From Cyanobium gracile_A (GTDB lineage Bacteria > Cyanobacteriota > Cyanobacteriia > PCC-6307 > Cyanobiaceae), in the NCBI RefSeq assembly GCF_034931305.1, contig NZ_JAYGHY010000019.1, positions 1 through 50,699 on the forward strand: a stretch of 50,699 nt of DNA, written 5' to 3'. The notes under the pieces were generated by a model. That model was not told the DNA's origin. It saw only the letters and a list, made by a program, of their open reading frames with translations, and made no database searches. A program made the translations under genes and the position numbers. Shown piece by piece: positions 15,985-24,421 of the stretch. How positions within the stretch are numbered: the first letter of the stretch is position 1; each line of letters starts with the position of its first letter.

Positions 15985-18015
15985 TTGATTCCTTTCCGCC
16001 CTCCTTACCATCCAAGAGTCGTCGTCTCGGCTGCTGCCCTGATCGGCCTCTTTCTGCTGGATCTGGCCCTCACCAGAAGCCTGGGATTCACTCTGTTTCC
16101 TTACTACTGGATCCCCGTGGTGCTGGCGGCCTCCTTCGCCACGCCACGCCAGGTGGGTGGGTTCACGAGCCTGGCGATCGTGCTGACGGTTGTCTGGTCC
16201 CTTCAGGCTCCCCAGCCCACAACGCTGGAACTGCTGCTGCGGCTGGTCGGGCTGATCGGGATGGCCTGGGTGTCCTTGCATCTGGCCCGGGAACTGCAGG
16301 CCAAGGACCGCAGCAACCGGGAGCTCAAGCAGCACTACCAGTTGCTGGCCGAAAATGCCCCGGATGTGGTCCTCAGCAGCAACCTGAACGGGCGGATCGC
16401 CTGGATCTCCCCGTCGGTGCACCAGTTACTGGGCCATGACTCCCGGCAGCTACAGGGACGCACCATCGACGAACTGCTGCTGGAGGCGGACCGCGGGCAG
16501 CTGGATCAGAGCATCGGCCTGGTCCTGCAGGGAAACAGCAGTGTCTGCGAGCTGCGCTTCCGGACCGCTGATGGGGGCAGCCGCTGGGTGTCCATGGCCC
16601 TGCGGCCGGTGCTCGGGGCCGCTGGCGAGGTGCTGGGGATGGTCGGCAGCTGGCGCGACATCCAGGGGGAGGTGGAGGCACGTCAGGCGGAGGAGCGCAC
16701 CAAGGCGGCCCTGGAGGCCTCGGAAGAACGGCTGCGCCTCACGATGGAGAACGCCTCCACCGGCATCGCCCTGCTCGACGCCCAGGGGCATTTCCTCTCC
16801 ATCAACCCCACGGGCAGCGGGCTGCTCGACCAGGACCACGTTGGCCTGGAGGGCCTCACCTGGCAGGCGTTCTCACCGGCGGCCGACCAGGCCAGCGAAG
16901 CCCCGCTGATGCAGGAACTGCTCAGCGGTCGACGCTCCTGCTACCGACTGCGCAAGCGCATCCTCCAGCGGCCCGACCGCTGCATCTGGGTGGATTGCAG
17001 TGTCTCCTGCTCGCGCCATACCGACGGCACCACAGCCTTCGTGATCGCCCAGTTCAACGACGTCACCGAGATGGTTCAGGCGGAAGCGGCCCTGGCCACC
17101 TCGGAGGAGCGCTACCGGCTGCTGGCGGAGAACTCCAGCGATGTGGTGCTGCTGATCAAGGACGAGCTGATCAGCTGGATCTCCCCGTCGCTCACCTGCA
17201 TGCTGGGATGGCAGCCGGGAGACTGGATCGGCCATCCCCTGAGCCGCTTCATTCCCGCCGAGGAGCAACCGGCCCTGGAGCGCGATCTTCACGCCCTCGC
17301 CGCCGGTCGAACGGTGGTCAGCAGGCTGCAGGCCCTGGCCCACGATCACAGCCAACGCTGGGTGGAACTGCATGCCAGTCCCTACAGAGATCTCGATGGC
17401 CACCTCGACGGCATCGTGGGATCCTTCCGGACCGTGGATCAGGAGGTGGCCGCCGAAAGGGAGCTGGCCCGCCGCGCCTGCACCGACGAACTGACCGGGC
17501 TGGTGAACCGCCACGAGGCATTGGAGCAGATCACCGCCATCGCCGGCCGTGTGGTGCGCCAAGGCCATGCCACGGCCGTGTTGTTCTGCGATCTCGATAA
17601 CTTCAAGGAGATCAACGACACCTTCGGTCACGTGCCTGGTGATGAATTGCTCAGGACCGTGGCCACGAGAATCCGCATGGGCCTGCGCAGCGGCGACATG
17701 GCCGCCCGCATTGGTGGCGACGAATTGATGGTGGTGCTGCAAGGGGTGCGACATCTGAGCGATGCGGTGACCATCGCCGACAAGCTGCGTCGGGCCGTGG
17801 CCGAACCGATCTCCACCAGTGCTGGCTTCCTGTCGATCACCCTGAGCATCGGCGTCACCATGGTCGAACCTGGCGAAGACTCCGACGAGATCATCTCCAG
17901 GGCCGACCGCGCCATGTACCGGGCCAAACAGACCGGGCGCAACCAGGTGCTGGCCTTCAGCGACCAGACCGACACGATCAAAGACCGGAGTGCCAGCTGG
18001 CAGCCTGCGCTCTGA
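15985..18015 (+). CDS. Membrane PAS-PAS-PAS-GGDEF diguanylate cyclase
   Basis: A 676-residue protein starting at TTG 15985, because no in-frame ATG precedes the membrane part. About four hydrophobic segments occupy residues ~12-105. Three PAS domains follow (~115-235, ~245-365, ~370-485), the first and third sharing the pattern LLAENAPDVVL / LLAENSSDVVL and WISPS. The C-terminal cyclase domain has DLDNFKEINDTFGH and GGDEL at 577-581, where the catalytic acidic residue is kept, so it is probably active. It may supply cyclic di-GMP to the degenerate GGDEF/EAL pair upstream (inference). The sensed signal is unknown. Confidence 0.88.
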   Translation: MIPFRPPYHPRVVVSAAALIGLFLLDLALTRSLGFTLFPYYWIPVVLAASFATPRQVGGFTSLAIVLTVVWSLQAPQPTTLELLLRLVGLIGMAWVSLHLARELQAKDRSNRELKQHYQLLAENAPDVVLSSNLNGRIAWISPSVHQLLGHDSRQLQGRTIDELLLEADRGQLDQSIGLVLQGNSSVCELRFRTADGGSRWVSMALRPVLGAAGEVLGMVGSWRDIQGEVEARQAEERTKAALEASEERLRLTMENASTGIALLDAQGHFLSINPTGSGLLDQDHVGLEGLTWQAFSPAADQASEAPLMQELLSGRRSCYRLRKRILQRPDRCIWVDCSVSCSRHTDGTTAFVIAQFNDVTEMVQAEAALATSEERYRLLAENSSDVVLLIKDELISWISPSLTCMLGWQPGDWIGHPLSRFIPAEEQPALERDLHALAAGRTVVSRLQALAHDHSQRWVELHASPYRDLDGHLDGIVGSFRTVDQEVAAERELARRACTDELTGLVNRHEALEQITAIAGRVVRQGHATAVLFCDLDNFKEINDTFGHVPGDELLRTVATRIRMGLRSGDMAARIGGDELMVVLQGVRHLSDAVTIADKLRRAVAEPISTSAGFLSITLSIGVTMVEPGEDSDEIISRADRAMYRAKQTGRNQVLAFSDQTDTIKDRSASWQPAL

Positions 18016-18065
18016 ACGGCTCAGGCGGCACGGCAGCGTGAACGATGGCTAGCGAGGCAACCGCC

Positions 18066-18470
18066 ATGGAGATCATCGGCATTGACCATGTGGTCCTGCG
18101 CTGCAGGGATCTGGAGCGCATGGAGCGCTTCTACATCGACGTGCTGGGATGCACCGTGGCACGACGCAACGAAGCACTCGGCCTGATCCACCTCAGGGCC
18201 GGCAACAGCCTGATCGATCTGGCGGCCGTCAACGGGGAACTGGGTCGCCGGGGAGGTGCGGAGCCGGCGGCGGAAGGCCACAACCTCGATCATGTTTGCC
18301 TACGGATCGAACCCTTCGATGAAGAGGCGTTGCGGGCCCATTTCCGCCGCCATGGTCTCCAGACCGGCCCCCTCCATCACACCTACGGGGCGGAGGGTAT
18401 CGGTCCGGCCCTCTATCTCGAGGATCCGGAGGGGAACAGCATCGAACTCAAGGGTCCTTGCCAACCCTGA
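18066..18470 (+). CDS. VOC/glyoxalase superfamily protein
   Basis: A 134-residue single-repeat VOC protein. It starts IIGIDHVVLRC, with a conserved metal-site His, continues YIDVLGC and RNEALGLIHL, has NLDHVCLRIEPFD in the middle and ends LEDPEGNSIELKGP, the classical C-terminal VOC motif with the Glu ligand. It resembles glyoxalase or bleomycin/fosfomycin-resistance relatives; the substrate cannot be told. The ATG at 18066 is preferred over 18045 because the fold begins immediately after it and AGCGAGG lies 9 bases before it. Confidence 0.85.
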   Translation: MEIIGIDHVVLRCRDLERMERFYIDVLGCTVARRNEALGLIHLRAGNSLIDLAAVNGELGRRGGAEPAAEGHNLDHVCLRIEPFDEEALRAHFRRHGLQTGPLHHTYGAEGIGPALYLEDPEGNSIELKGPCQP

Positions 18471-18493
18471 CCGGGCCTCGAGCCCCGGCAGCT

Positions 18494-18736
18494 TCAGCCA
18501 CGCCAGGTGGGCTGGCCTCCGGGTTCCAGGGTGCCGCGGCGGCGCCAGAGCGCTGCCGGACTCACCTCAATGCCGTGCTGGCTGGCCAGATCAGCTGCTG
18601 CCTGGGGCGTTTCGGACGTTTGCAAGGCTTCGGCGAACACCGGATCACGGAGAGCCAGATCCTTCACCTGATGAAGGGCTTCCGCGGCGTTGGGCTGGGG
18701 ATAGGTCGTTGTACTGGATCGCTCACAGGTTGTCAT
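18494..18736 (-). CDS. Small Nif11-domain protein
   Basis: An 80-residue protein. Residues ~18-55 (ALHQVKDLALRDPVFAEAL and the following AADLASQHGIEVSP) match the Nif11 pattern: two short helices, a proline-alanine hinge and a G-hydrophobic turn. Nif11 domains serve as leaders of ribosomally made peptides or occur as standalone regulators near nif genes. The C-terminal part contains a GG pair (LEPGG) followed by only six residues, and no modification enzyme is nearby, so a peptide-precursor role is unproven. The neighbour downstream is the VOC gene (convergent). Confidence 0.65.
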   Translation of the reverse strand: MTTCERSSTTTYPQPNAAEALHQVKDLALRDPVFAEALQTSETPQAAADLASQHGIEVSPAALWRRRGTLEPGGQPTWRG

Positions 18737-18814
18737 GGGATTTCCTCTGCTTTTGACTCATCCTAATCAGATTTAATCGTCATCATGATGAGTGCAAACA
18801 CCTATCCATTCGTC

Positions 18815-19468
18815 TTACGATGTCTGAAAGTAAGCCGCCCCCTTGCCACTGCTGGCGGCAGACCCATAGATCTTCGTCGAAGGGAAATATTCGGCCTCCA
18901 GCTGTACCTGAGCGGCCGCCTCTTCTCCTGCCGTTTCAGCAATGAATTGCAGGGTAAGATCGATGCCCGACGAGATGCCCGCCGCCGTCCAGATCGCCCC
19001 ATCGCGGGTGAAGCGTTCTTCCACCACCACCACGTCGCCGAGGGCCCGCAGCCGCTCCAGGGAGGCCCAGTGGGTGGTGGCCCGCTTGCCGCTGAGCAGG
19101 CCCGCGGCATGCAGAAGGAAGGCTCCTGTGCAGACCGACAGCACCGCCCGGCAGTGGGCGGCCTGTTGGCGGATGAAGCTGATCAACTCGGGATTGTTCA
19201 CCTGCGTGCGGGTGCCCAGGCCGCCGGGCACCAGCAGCACCTCCAGGGGGGGAGCTGTGGCGAAGCTGGCCTGGGGCAGCAGCACCAGCCCCTTGGCGCA
19301 GGTCACCGGAGCCTCGCTCTGGCCAATCAGCAGACACTGTTCGGGTCCACCGCTCTGGCGCGCCCACAGGGTGGCCATCTCCCAGGGTCCGATGGCATCG
19401 AGTTCCTCCACCCCTGGGAACAGCAGGAGGCCGAAGATTCCGGCGCCAGTGGACGCGGCTGGATCCAT
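18815..19468 (-). CDS. DJ-1/PfpI family protein (isonitrile hydratase-like)
   Basis: A 217-residue protein. FGLLLFPGVEELDAIGPWE opens the fold with the conserved acidic residue, LLVPGGLGTR is the strand before the active site and VCTGAFLLHAAGLLSGKRATTHW holds the nucleophile-elbow cysteine. This pattern resembles isonitrile hydratases and GlxA-type DJ-1 domains; no AraC DNA-binding domain follows. The ATG at 19468 is chosen; an upstream extension to 19582 would overlap the divergent gene and add a hydrophobic stretch not found in the family. Confidence 0.8.
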   Translation of the reverse strand: MDPAASTGAGIFGLLLFPGVEELDAIGPWEMATLWARQSGGPEQCLLIGQSEAPVTCAKGLVLLPQASFATAPPLEVLLVPGGLGTRTQVNNPELISFIRQQAAHCRAVLSVCTGAFLLHAAGLLSGKRATTHWASLERLRALGDVVVVEERFTRDGAIWTAAGISSGIDLTLQFIAETAGEEAAAQVQLEAEYFPSTKIYGSAASSGKGAAYFQTS

Positions 19469-19557
19469 CGTCAGCCCCGCCAGCAGGCACAGGAAAGCGA
19501 CCCAGTTTCCCACCAGCCGCCAAACCACAGCGAGGATCAAGACCAGGCCGAGGAGCG

Positions 19558-20721
19558 ATGGCGATGGGGACAGCCACGGCAACGAAAAGACTTTGGCGGC
19601 AAGCGCTGATGGCCCTGGCCCTGGCGGCCCTGCTGAGCCTGGTACCGCCCGCAGCCGCCGCTGCCGCCGCGGAACTGCAGGTGTTCGTGCGCGAGGGCTG
19701 TCCCCACTGCGCCGCCGCCAAGGCCTTCCTGCCCGAGCTGCAGCGGCAGCGGCCAGCCGTGCAGGTGCGGCTGCGTGACGTGGGGGTCGATCCGCAGGCC
19801 CGCGACGACCTGATGCGCCTGTCGCGGCAGGCGGGCATCCAGGCCCCCGGCGTGCCCACCTTTGCGTATGCCGGCCGGTTGCTGGTGGGCTTCGACGACG
19901 CCGGCGGCCGCGGGAGCGAACTGCTTGCCCTGGTGGCGACGCCCAGCACAGCCAACCCGGGCGAGGGCGCGGCCGGTGCCGGAGAGCTCAGCCTCGGCCC
20001 CCTGGGCCGCCTCAGCGTCGCCGAGCTCGGCCTGCCCCTGTTCACCCTGGCGATGGGGCTGCTGGACGGCTTCAACCCCTGCGCGATGTGGGTGCTGCTG
20101 TTCCTGCTGTCGCTGCTGGTGCATTGGCACAACCGTCGCCGCATGGCCCTGGTGGCGGGCACGTTCGTGCTGGTCAGCGGCGCGGTTTATTACGCCTTCA
20201 TGGCCGCCTGGCTGAACGTGTTTCTGCTGCTGGGCTGGTCCACCGGGCTGCGGCTGGTGCTGGCCGGCCTGGCGATCACGGTGGGGGTGGTCAACGTGCT
20301 GGACAGTCGGCGCCAGGGCAGCGGCTTCAGCCTCTCGATCCCGGCGTCGGCCAAGCCAGGCCTTTACGCCCGCCTGCGCAACGTCGTCCAGTCCCGCTCC
20401 CTGCTGCCGGCCCTGGCGGCGGTGGCGGTCCTGGCCGTGGTGGTGAATGCCGTGGAACTGCTCTGCACCGCCGGCCTGCCGGCGATCTACACGGCAGTGC
20501 TCAGCCAGCAGAACCTGCCGGACAGCACCCACTACGCCTACCTGGGCCTCTACATCCTGGGCTACATCGCCGATGACAGCCTGATGGTGGCCGCCGCCGT
20601 GCTGGCCCTGAGCAGCAACAAACTCACCGAAGCCGGCGGCCGCTGGCTGAAGCTGATCAGTGGCGGGGTGATGCTGGCGCTGGGGCTGGCGTTGCTGCTG
20701 CGGCCGGGATGGCTCCTATGA
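19558..20721 (+). CDS. Thioredoxin-like domain fused to a DsbD/CcdA-like membrane domain
   Basis: A 387-residue protein. A signal or membrane segment (~15-35) leads to a glutaredoxin/thioredoxin-like domain with VREGCPHC at ~45 and the cis-proline GVPTFAY at ~98. The remaining part has about six membrane segments. It contains FNPCAMWVLLFLL and AVELLCTAGLPAIY, which place two cysteines in membrane helices as in CcdA/DsbD. The likely role is moving reducing power across the membrane to periplasmic or lumenal thiols (inference). GAGGAG precedes the ATG. Confidence 0.78.
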   Translation: MAMGTATATKRLWRQALMALALAALLSLVPPAAAAAAAELQVFVREGCPHCAAAKAFLPELQRQRPAVQVRLRDVGVDPQARDDLMRLSRQAGIQAPGVPTFAYAGRLLVGFDDAGGRGSELLALVATPSTANPGEGAAGAGELSLGPLGRLSVAELGLPLFTLAMGLLDGFNPCAMWVLLFLLSLLVHWHNRRRMALVAGTFVLVSGAVYYAFMAAWLNVFLLLGWSTGLRLVLAGLAITVGVVNVLDSRRQGSGFSLSIPASAKPGLYARLRNVVQSRSLLPALAAVAVLAVVVNAVELLCTAGLPAIYTAVLSQQNLPDSTHYAYLGLYILGYIADDSLMVAAAVLALSSNKLTEAGGRWLKLISGGVMLALGLALLLRPGWLL

Positions 20722-20724
20722 GGC

Positions 20725-21024
20725 TCACCCCAGCAGCGCCTGCACGCTGGCCAGCTTGTCGTCGAGGCTCTGGTCGCGGTCGGTGCGGGTGTTGATCGTC
20801 ACGGTGGTGAAGATCCGCGGGCAGCCCATGGCATGCACGGCGACATGGCAGGCCTCGATCGCCGCCATCACCGGCGCCCACTCGCCCTCGATGGCGGTGC
20901 CGTTGGGGTGCAGCCGAATCGTCAGCCCGGCCTGCTGCAGCACCCGCTCGCAGGTGGCCACGTAGGACGCCAGGCTCACCCCCACACCAATCGGCACCAC
21001 ACAAAGATCAACGATCACCTTCAT
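20725..21024 (-). CDS. MTH1187/YkoF-type thiamine-binding protein
   Basis: A 99-residue protein of the MTH1187 (DUF77) family, which binds thiamine or hydroxymethylpyrimidine compounds in the cytoplasm. It opens with VDLCVVPIGVGVSLASYVA and contains LHPNGTAIEGEW and TTVTINTRTD, all characteristic. It converges on the thioredoxin-fusion gene with 3 bases between stops. No thiamine riboswitch was recognised nearby. Confidence 0.85.
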   Translation of the reverse strand: MKVIVDLCVVPIGVGVSLASYVATCERVLQQAGLTIRLHPNGTAIEGEWAPVMAAIEACHVAVHAMGCPRIFTTVTINTRTDRDQSLDDKLASVQALLG

Positions 21025-21057
21025 GGTGCTGGGGAGGGGCAGGGGCTATCCCGATCA

Positions 21058-21144
21058 TCACCAGGTGCCGATGCTGAACAGCAACTGCAACAGGGCAAAA
21101 CCCGCCAGACAGGTGGCGGCTAGCAGCGGAGCGACATGAACCAA
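21058..21144 (-). CDS. Possible 28-residue single-span membrane peptide
   Basis: A TTG-started frame encoding a mostly hydrophobic peptide (AATCLAGFALLQLLFSIGTW at its end), preceded by GAGGGA. It lies upstream of the thiamine-binding gene on the same strand. It could be a small membrane subunit, but no known photosynthetic small subunit matches by eye. Very tentative. Confidence 0.25.
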   Translation of the reverse strand: MVHVAPLLAATCLAGFALLQLLFSIGTW

Positions 21145-21288
21145 TTTTCCAATCCCTCGTTGGTGCTGGTCTAGGCCGGGAGAAGCCCATGAGAAAGCCC
21201 ATGGAGAGACTGCGTGTGGAGAGCCACAGACACAGTTAGTGATGAACTTTTGCCCTGCGTGCCCTGCATCGCGGCCCGACTCTCAGCC

Positions 21289-21972
21289 TCAGGGATGGGG
21301 GACGATCACCTCAAGAGCCCGCTCTCTTGGCCTGGCCACGGGCCGAAAGCCCCGCAAACGCCCAGGCACCTGGGCGGCGAGCACCACCCCTGTCGGGTCG
21401 ATGGCGAGTCCGGCCTCCCGCAGCCGCTGCACGGTCCACCAGTTGCAGTTGCGAGACCACAGATAGGTGCCGTGAGCCAGGACAAAACGACCCCCATGGC
21501 CGGGCCGCCATGGCAGGGGGGCGCGTCGCCCGCCGGCGGGGGTGCGCTGGGCTGAGCGCTCCAGGGCGGTGAGCAGGGCCTGCAGGGTGGGGGCCTCCAC
21601 CCGACGCTGCCACGCGGCGACCGTTCCCTCCAGCCGCGGTGGATCGGGGTGGCCGGCGAGGAGCAGCACCGAATCGGTGGGCAGAAACAGGGCGGCGATC
21701 AGGGTCTGTGGGCTGCGGTCAGCGCCATGGAAGTAACGCCGGTCGCCCCAGGCGACTTCCACGAACGGGGCCGCCTCCGCCCCCGGGGGACCGAGTCGCC
21801 AGCCTGGTGGCTGCTGCACCACGATCGAGGTGTGGTGACCCCAATCCGCCACCAGCACGGTGTAGGGCCCCGGAGGGGGCAACGGCAGCGGCGCCAGGTG
21901 GGCGCGGGGCTCGGGTCGCGCGATGGCCTGCAGCAGCGGCCGGCCCACCAGCTCCAGCAGGAGCGCCAGCAT
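21289..21972 (-). CDS. DUF2459 family protein
   Basis: A 227-residue protein of the DUF2459 (TIGR02117) type. It shows VLVADWGHHTSIVV near residue 40, VEVAWGDRRYFHG near 70 and SRNCNWWTVQRLREAGL near 180; the His, Asp and Cys in these positions are conserved in the family. The biochemical function is not known. It lies next to tRNA-Leu on the same strand, 30 bases from it. Confidence 0.8.
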   Translation of the reverse strand: MLALLLELVGRPLLQAIARPEPRAHLAPLPLPPPGPYTVLVADWGHHTSIVVQQPPGWRLGPPGAEAAPFVEVAWGDRRYFHGADRSPQTLIAALFLPTDSVLLLAGHPDPPRLEGTVAAWQRRVEAPTLQALLTALERSAQRTPAGGRRAPLPWRPGHGGRFVLAHGTYLWSRNCNWWTVQRLREAGLAIDPTGVVLAAQVPGRLRGFRPVARPRERALEVIVPHP

Positions 21973-22001
21973 CAGGAGCCCACTCCCAGAAGCACCAACG
22001 A

Positions 22002-22085
22002 TGGGGGCAGGGGGACTTGAACCCCCACAGCCTTGCGGCCTGCGGATTTTAAGTCCGCTGCGTCTACCAATTTCGCCATGCCCCC
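22002..22085 (-). tRNA. tRNA-Leu(UAA)
   Basis: An 84-base gene without encoded CCA. The acceptor stem GGGGGCA pairs with TGCCCCC. The D-arm contains GGTAGACGC, the anticodon stem CGGA..TCCG carries the loop CTTAAAA (anticodon TAA), a long variable arm is typical of leucine tRNA, and the T-loop is GGTTCAAGT. There is no group I intron, although this tRNA carries one in many other cyanobacteria. Confidence 0.95.
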
Positions 22086-22126
22086 GCAGGGGGATCCTAG
22101 ATTCAGCTCACTTCGCGACACCCCCG

Positions 22127-22381
22127 GTGGCCCTGAGCGGACCCCTGAGCAGCCTGCCGCTCGACACCCTGCTGGTGATCGGCGCCTATCTGGCCCTGGC
22201 CGGCGCCTACCTGGTGGTGGTGCCCCTGGCCCTCTACTGGTGGATGCACAAGCGCTGGACCGTGATGGGCAAGATCGAGCGCACGGCCATCTACGGCCTG
22301 GTGTTCCTGTTCTTCCCTGGGCTGATCCTGTTCGCCCCCTTCCTCAACCTGCGCATGGCCGGCCAGGGCAAAACGGCATGA
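22127..22381 (+). CDS. ndhL: NdhL, NDH-1 complex subunit L
   Basis: An 84-residue protein with two membrane segments (LLVIGAYLALAGAYLVVVPLA and IYGLVFLFFPGLILFAPFLN) joined by a basic loop with KRW and IER, as in cyanobacterial NdhL. It is a membrane subunit of thylakoid NDH-1, used in respiration and cyclic electron flow. The start is taken as GTG at 22127. It overlaps the DUF3007 gene by 4 bases and lies close to trpA, the usual cyanobacterial arrangement. Confidence 0.88.
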   Translation: MALSGPLSSLPLDTLLVIGAYLALAGAYLVVVPLALYWWMHKRWTVMGKIERTAIYGLVFLFFPGLILFAPFLNLRMAGQGKTA

Positions 22382-22713
22382 CCCGGGCCCAGGCGATCCT
22401 GCTCGGACTGGCGGTCTTCGCCATCGGCGGCGGCGGTTACTGGGTGTTCCGCTCCAGCGGCCTGGAAGGCTTCTCCCCCGGCATCGCCGCCTCGGCCCTG
22501 CTGATGCTGGTGGTGCTGGGGTGGACCGCCAGCTACCTGCTGCGGGTGGTGGGCGGCAAGATGACCTACATGGAGCAGCGGCGCCGCTACCGGGCCGCCT
22601 ACGACGCCGTCACCGACGATGAGCTGCAGCGCAAGTTCGACGCCATGAGCCCCGAGGAGCAGGCCAGACTCCTGGCCGAGGTGGGCCAGCTGCAGGCCGA
22701 TGCTGAGATGTGA
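22378..22713 (+). CDS. DUF3007 family membrane protein
   Basis: A 111-residue protein with two membrane segments at ~6-25 and ~33-53. A basic loop (KMTYMEQRRRYR) and an acidic, glutamine-rich C-terminal helix follow. It matches the cyanobacterial DUF3007 family, which commonly lies between ndhL and trpA. Its ATG overlaps the ndhL stop (ATGA), so it is coexpressed with ndhL. Function unknown. Confidence 0.82.
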   Translation: MTRAQAILLGLAVFAIGGGGYWVFRSSGLEGFSPGIAASALLMLVVLGWTASYLLRVVGGKMTYMEQRRRYRAAYDAVTDDELQRKFDAMSPEEQARLLAEVGQLQADAEM

Positions 22714-22757
22714 AGACGACCCCATAGGCTCAGGGGCACCGTCCTGAACCCGGCCCG

Positions 22758-23603
22758 ATGAGCGTTGCCGCCACCGCCGGCCCTGCCACCACCCCCACGC
22801 CGATCCAGCAGCGCTTCGCCGCCCTGCGGGCCGAGGGTCGCTGTGCCCTGATGCCGTTTCTGATGGCCGGGGACCCCGATCTGTCGATCACCGCCGCCAG
22901 CCTGCTGGCCCTGCAGGCCGCCGGCGCCGATCTGATCGAACTGGGCATCCCCTACAGCGATCCGCTGGCGGATGGCCCGGTGATCCAGGCCGCTGCCAGT
23001 CGGGCCCTGGCCGCCGGCACCACCCCGGGCCGGGTGCTGGCGATGCTGGAGTCCCTGCGGGGCCAGCTGACCCTGCCGGTGGTGCTGTTCACCTACAGCA
23101 ACCCCCTGCTCAACCGAGGCATGGACAGCTTCTGCCGCGAAGCCGCCGCCGCCGGTGCCGCCGGCCTGGTGGTGCCCGATCTCCCCTTGGAGGAGGCCCA
23201 GAAACTGTCGGCCATCGCGGCCGGCCATGGTCTGGATCTGGTGCTGCTGGTGGCCCCCAACACCCCGGCCGAGCGCATGGCCCGCATCCACACCGCCAGC
23301 CGCGGCTTCACCTACCTGGTGAGCGTCACCGGGGTGACGGGGGTGCGCACCAGCCTGGAAACGCGGGTGGGGCCACTGGTGCAGCAGCTGAAGGAGCTGG
23401 GCCCCACGCCGGTGGCCGTGGGCTTCGGCATCGCCACCGGCGAGCAGGCCCTGCAGGTGCGCCGCTGGGGTGGCGACGGCGCCATCGTGGGCAGCGCCCT
23501 GGTGCGGCGCATGGCCCAGGCCCACCAGAGCGGAGCTGATGTGGCCGCCGATGCCGGCGCCTTCGCCGCCGAGCTGCGCGCCGCCCTTGATCAGCCGCTC
23601 TAG
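22758..23603 (+). CDS. trpA: Tryptophan synthase alpha subunit
   Basis: A 281-residue TIM-barrel enzyme that cleaves indole-3-glycerol phosphate to indole, which passes to TrpB. LMPFLMAGDPD and LIELGIPYSDPLADGPVIQ carry the catalytic Glu and the loop Asp. TYSNPLL, VPDLPLEE, VSVTGVTGVR and GFGIATGEQ complete the phosphate- and substrate-binding loops. There is a short Ala/Thr-rich extension at the N-terminus. It lies 44 bases after the DUF3007 gene. Confidence 0.97.
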   Translation: MSVAATAGPATTPTPIQQRFAALRAEGRCALMPFLMAGDPDLSITAASLLALQAAGADLIELGIPYSDPLADGPVIQAAASRALAAGTTPGRVLAMLESLRGQLTLPVVLFTYSNPLLNRGMDSFCREAAAAGAAGLVVPDLPLEEAQKLSAIAAGHGLDLVLLVAPNTPAERMARIHTASRGFTYLVSVTGVTGVRTSLETRVGPLVQQLKELGPTPVAVGFGIATGEQALQVRRWGGDGAIVGSALVRRMAQAHQSGADVAADAGAFAAELRAALDQPL

Positions 23604-23608
23604 CCGAG

Positions 23609-23719
23609 CTACAGCACAGGGGCGCAGGCGCTCAACGACAGCAGCAGCGCCAGGGCCGCCAACAGTGACGCCGGGCTGAGCCGTGGGATGGGGCGCAGAG
23701 CAGGGGTTCGCATGGCCAT
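23609..23719 (-). CDS. Putative small lipoprotein, 36 residues
   Basis: A very short frame starting MAMRTPALRP. A hydrophobic stretch (LLAALALLLSLSAC) ends in a lipobox-like LSAC and only four further residues (APVL). It resembles tiny entericidin-like lipoproteins. It converges on trpA and is divergent from the DUF938 gene. The support is the lipobox alone. Confidence 0.4.
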   Translation of the reverse strand: MAMRTPALRPIPRLSPASLLAALALLLSLSACAPVL

Positions 23720-23745
23720 CGAGCGACAACCCCCATGATGGGCCG

Positions 23746-24384
23746 ATGCTCCCCGACAGTCTGCCGTTCTCCCCCGCCTGCCTGCGCAACCAGGACCCCA
23801 TCCTGACGCTGCTGCGCCGCTGGATGCCCCCGGCGGCGCGGGTGCTGGAGGTGGGTTCGGGCAGTGGCCAGCACGCCATCCACATGGCCCGCCATCTGCC
23901 GGGGGTGTGCTGGCAGCCCAGTGAGCGCTCCGAATCCCTGGCTGGATTGGCCGGACGCCTTGCCCTGGAGGGCCAGGCGGGGTTGGCCCCGGGGGCCCGG
24001 GTGGCACCGCCGCTGGTGCTGGATGTGACCGAGGCCCAGTGGCCCGCCGGGCCCTTCGAAGCGGTGTTCACAGCCAACACGCTGCACATCATGCCGGCGG
24101 CCGCCGTGCCCCACCTGCTGGCCGGCAGTGCCCGGGTGCTGACGGTCGATGGCCTGCTGCTGATCTACGGCCCGTTCCGCTACGGCGATGAGCACACGGC
24201 CGCCAGCAATGGGGCCTTCGATGCCCAGCTGCGGCAGCTGGATCCGGCCATGGGGGTGCGTGATGCCGAGACGCTTCAGGTTGAAGCCGCTCGCCTGGGG
24301 CTGCACCTGCAGGCCGATGCGGCGATGCCGGCCAACAACCGCCTGCTGGTGTTTCAAAAATGCAACGAAGGGCGCGGAGAATGA
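23746..24384 (+). CDS. DUF938 family SAM-dependent methyltransferase-like protein
   Basis: A 212-residue protein. It opens SPACLRNQDPILTLLRRW, then VLEVGSGSGQHAIHMARHLP forms the SAM-binding motif I, with WQPSERS after it. TANTLHIMP and LIYGPFRYGDEHTAASN are characteristic of the DUF938 family. The substrate is unknown. The ATG at 23746 is used because the conserved part begins there. Confidence 0.85.
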   Translation: MLPDSLPFSPACLRNQDPILTLLRRWMPPAARVLEVGSGSGQHAIHMARHLPGVCWQPSERSESLAGLAGRLALEGQAGLAPGARVAPPLVLDVTEAQWPAGPFEAVFTANTLHIMPAAAVPHLLAGSARVLTVDGLLLIYGPFRYGDEHTAASNGAFDAQLRQLDPAMGVRDAETLQVEAARLGLHLQADAAMPANNRLLVFQKCNEGRGE

Positions 24385-24421
24385 AAGGCTGAGGGACGTT
24401 CTACCCCCCACCCTGCGGCCC

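Noticed and set aside
15951..15985. ATG at 15951 as start of the PAS-GGDEF gene
   Set aside because: It is in a different frame; an in-frame stop at 15952-15954 precedes the TTG at 15985.
18046..21124. Two further GCTAGC sites (18048-18053 and 21119-21124) as copies of the hox leader element
   Set aside because: Neither has the full 11 bases; the first overlaps a ribosome-binding site and the second is at no comparable distance from a gene start.
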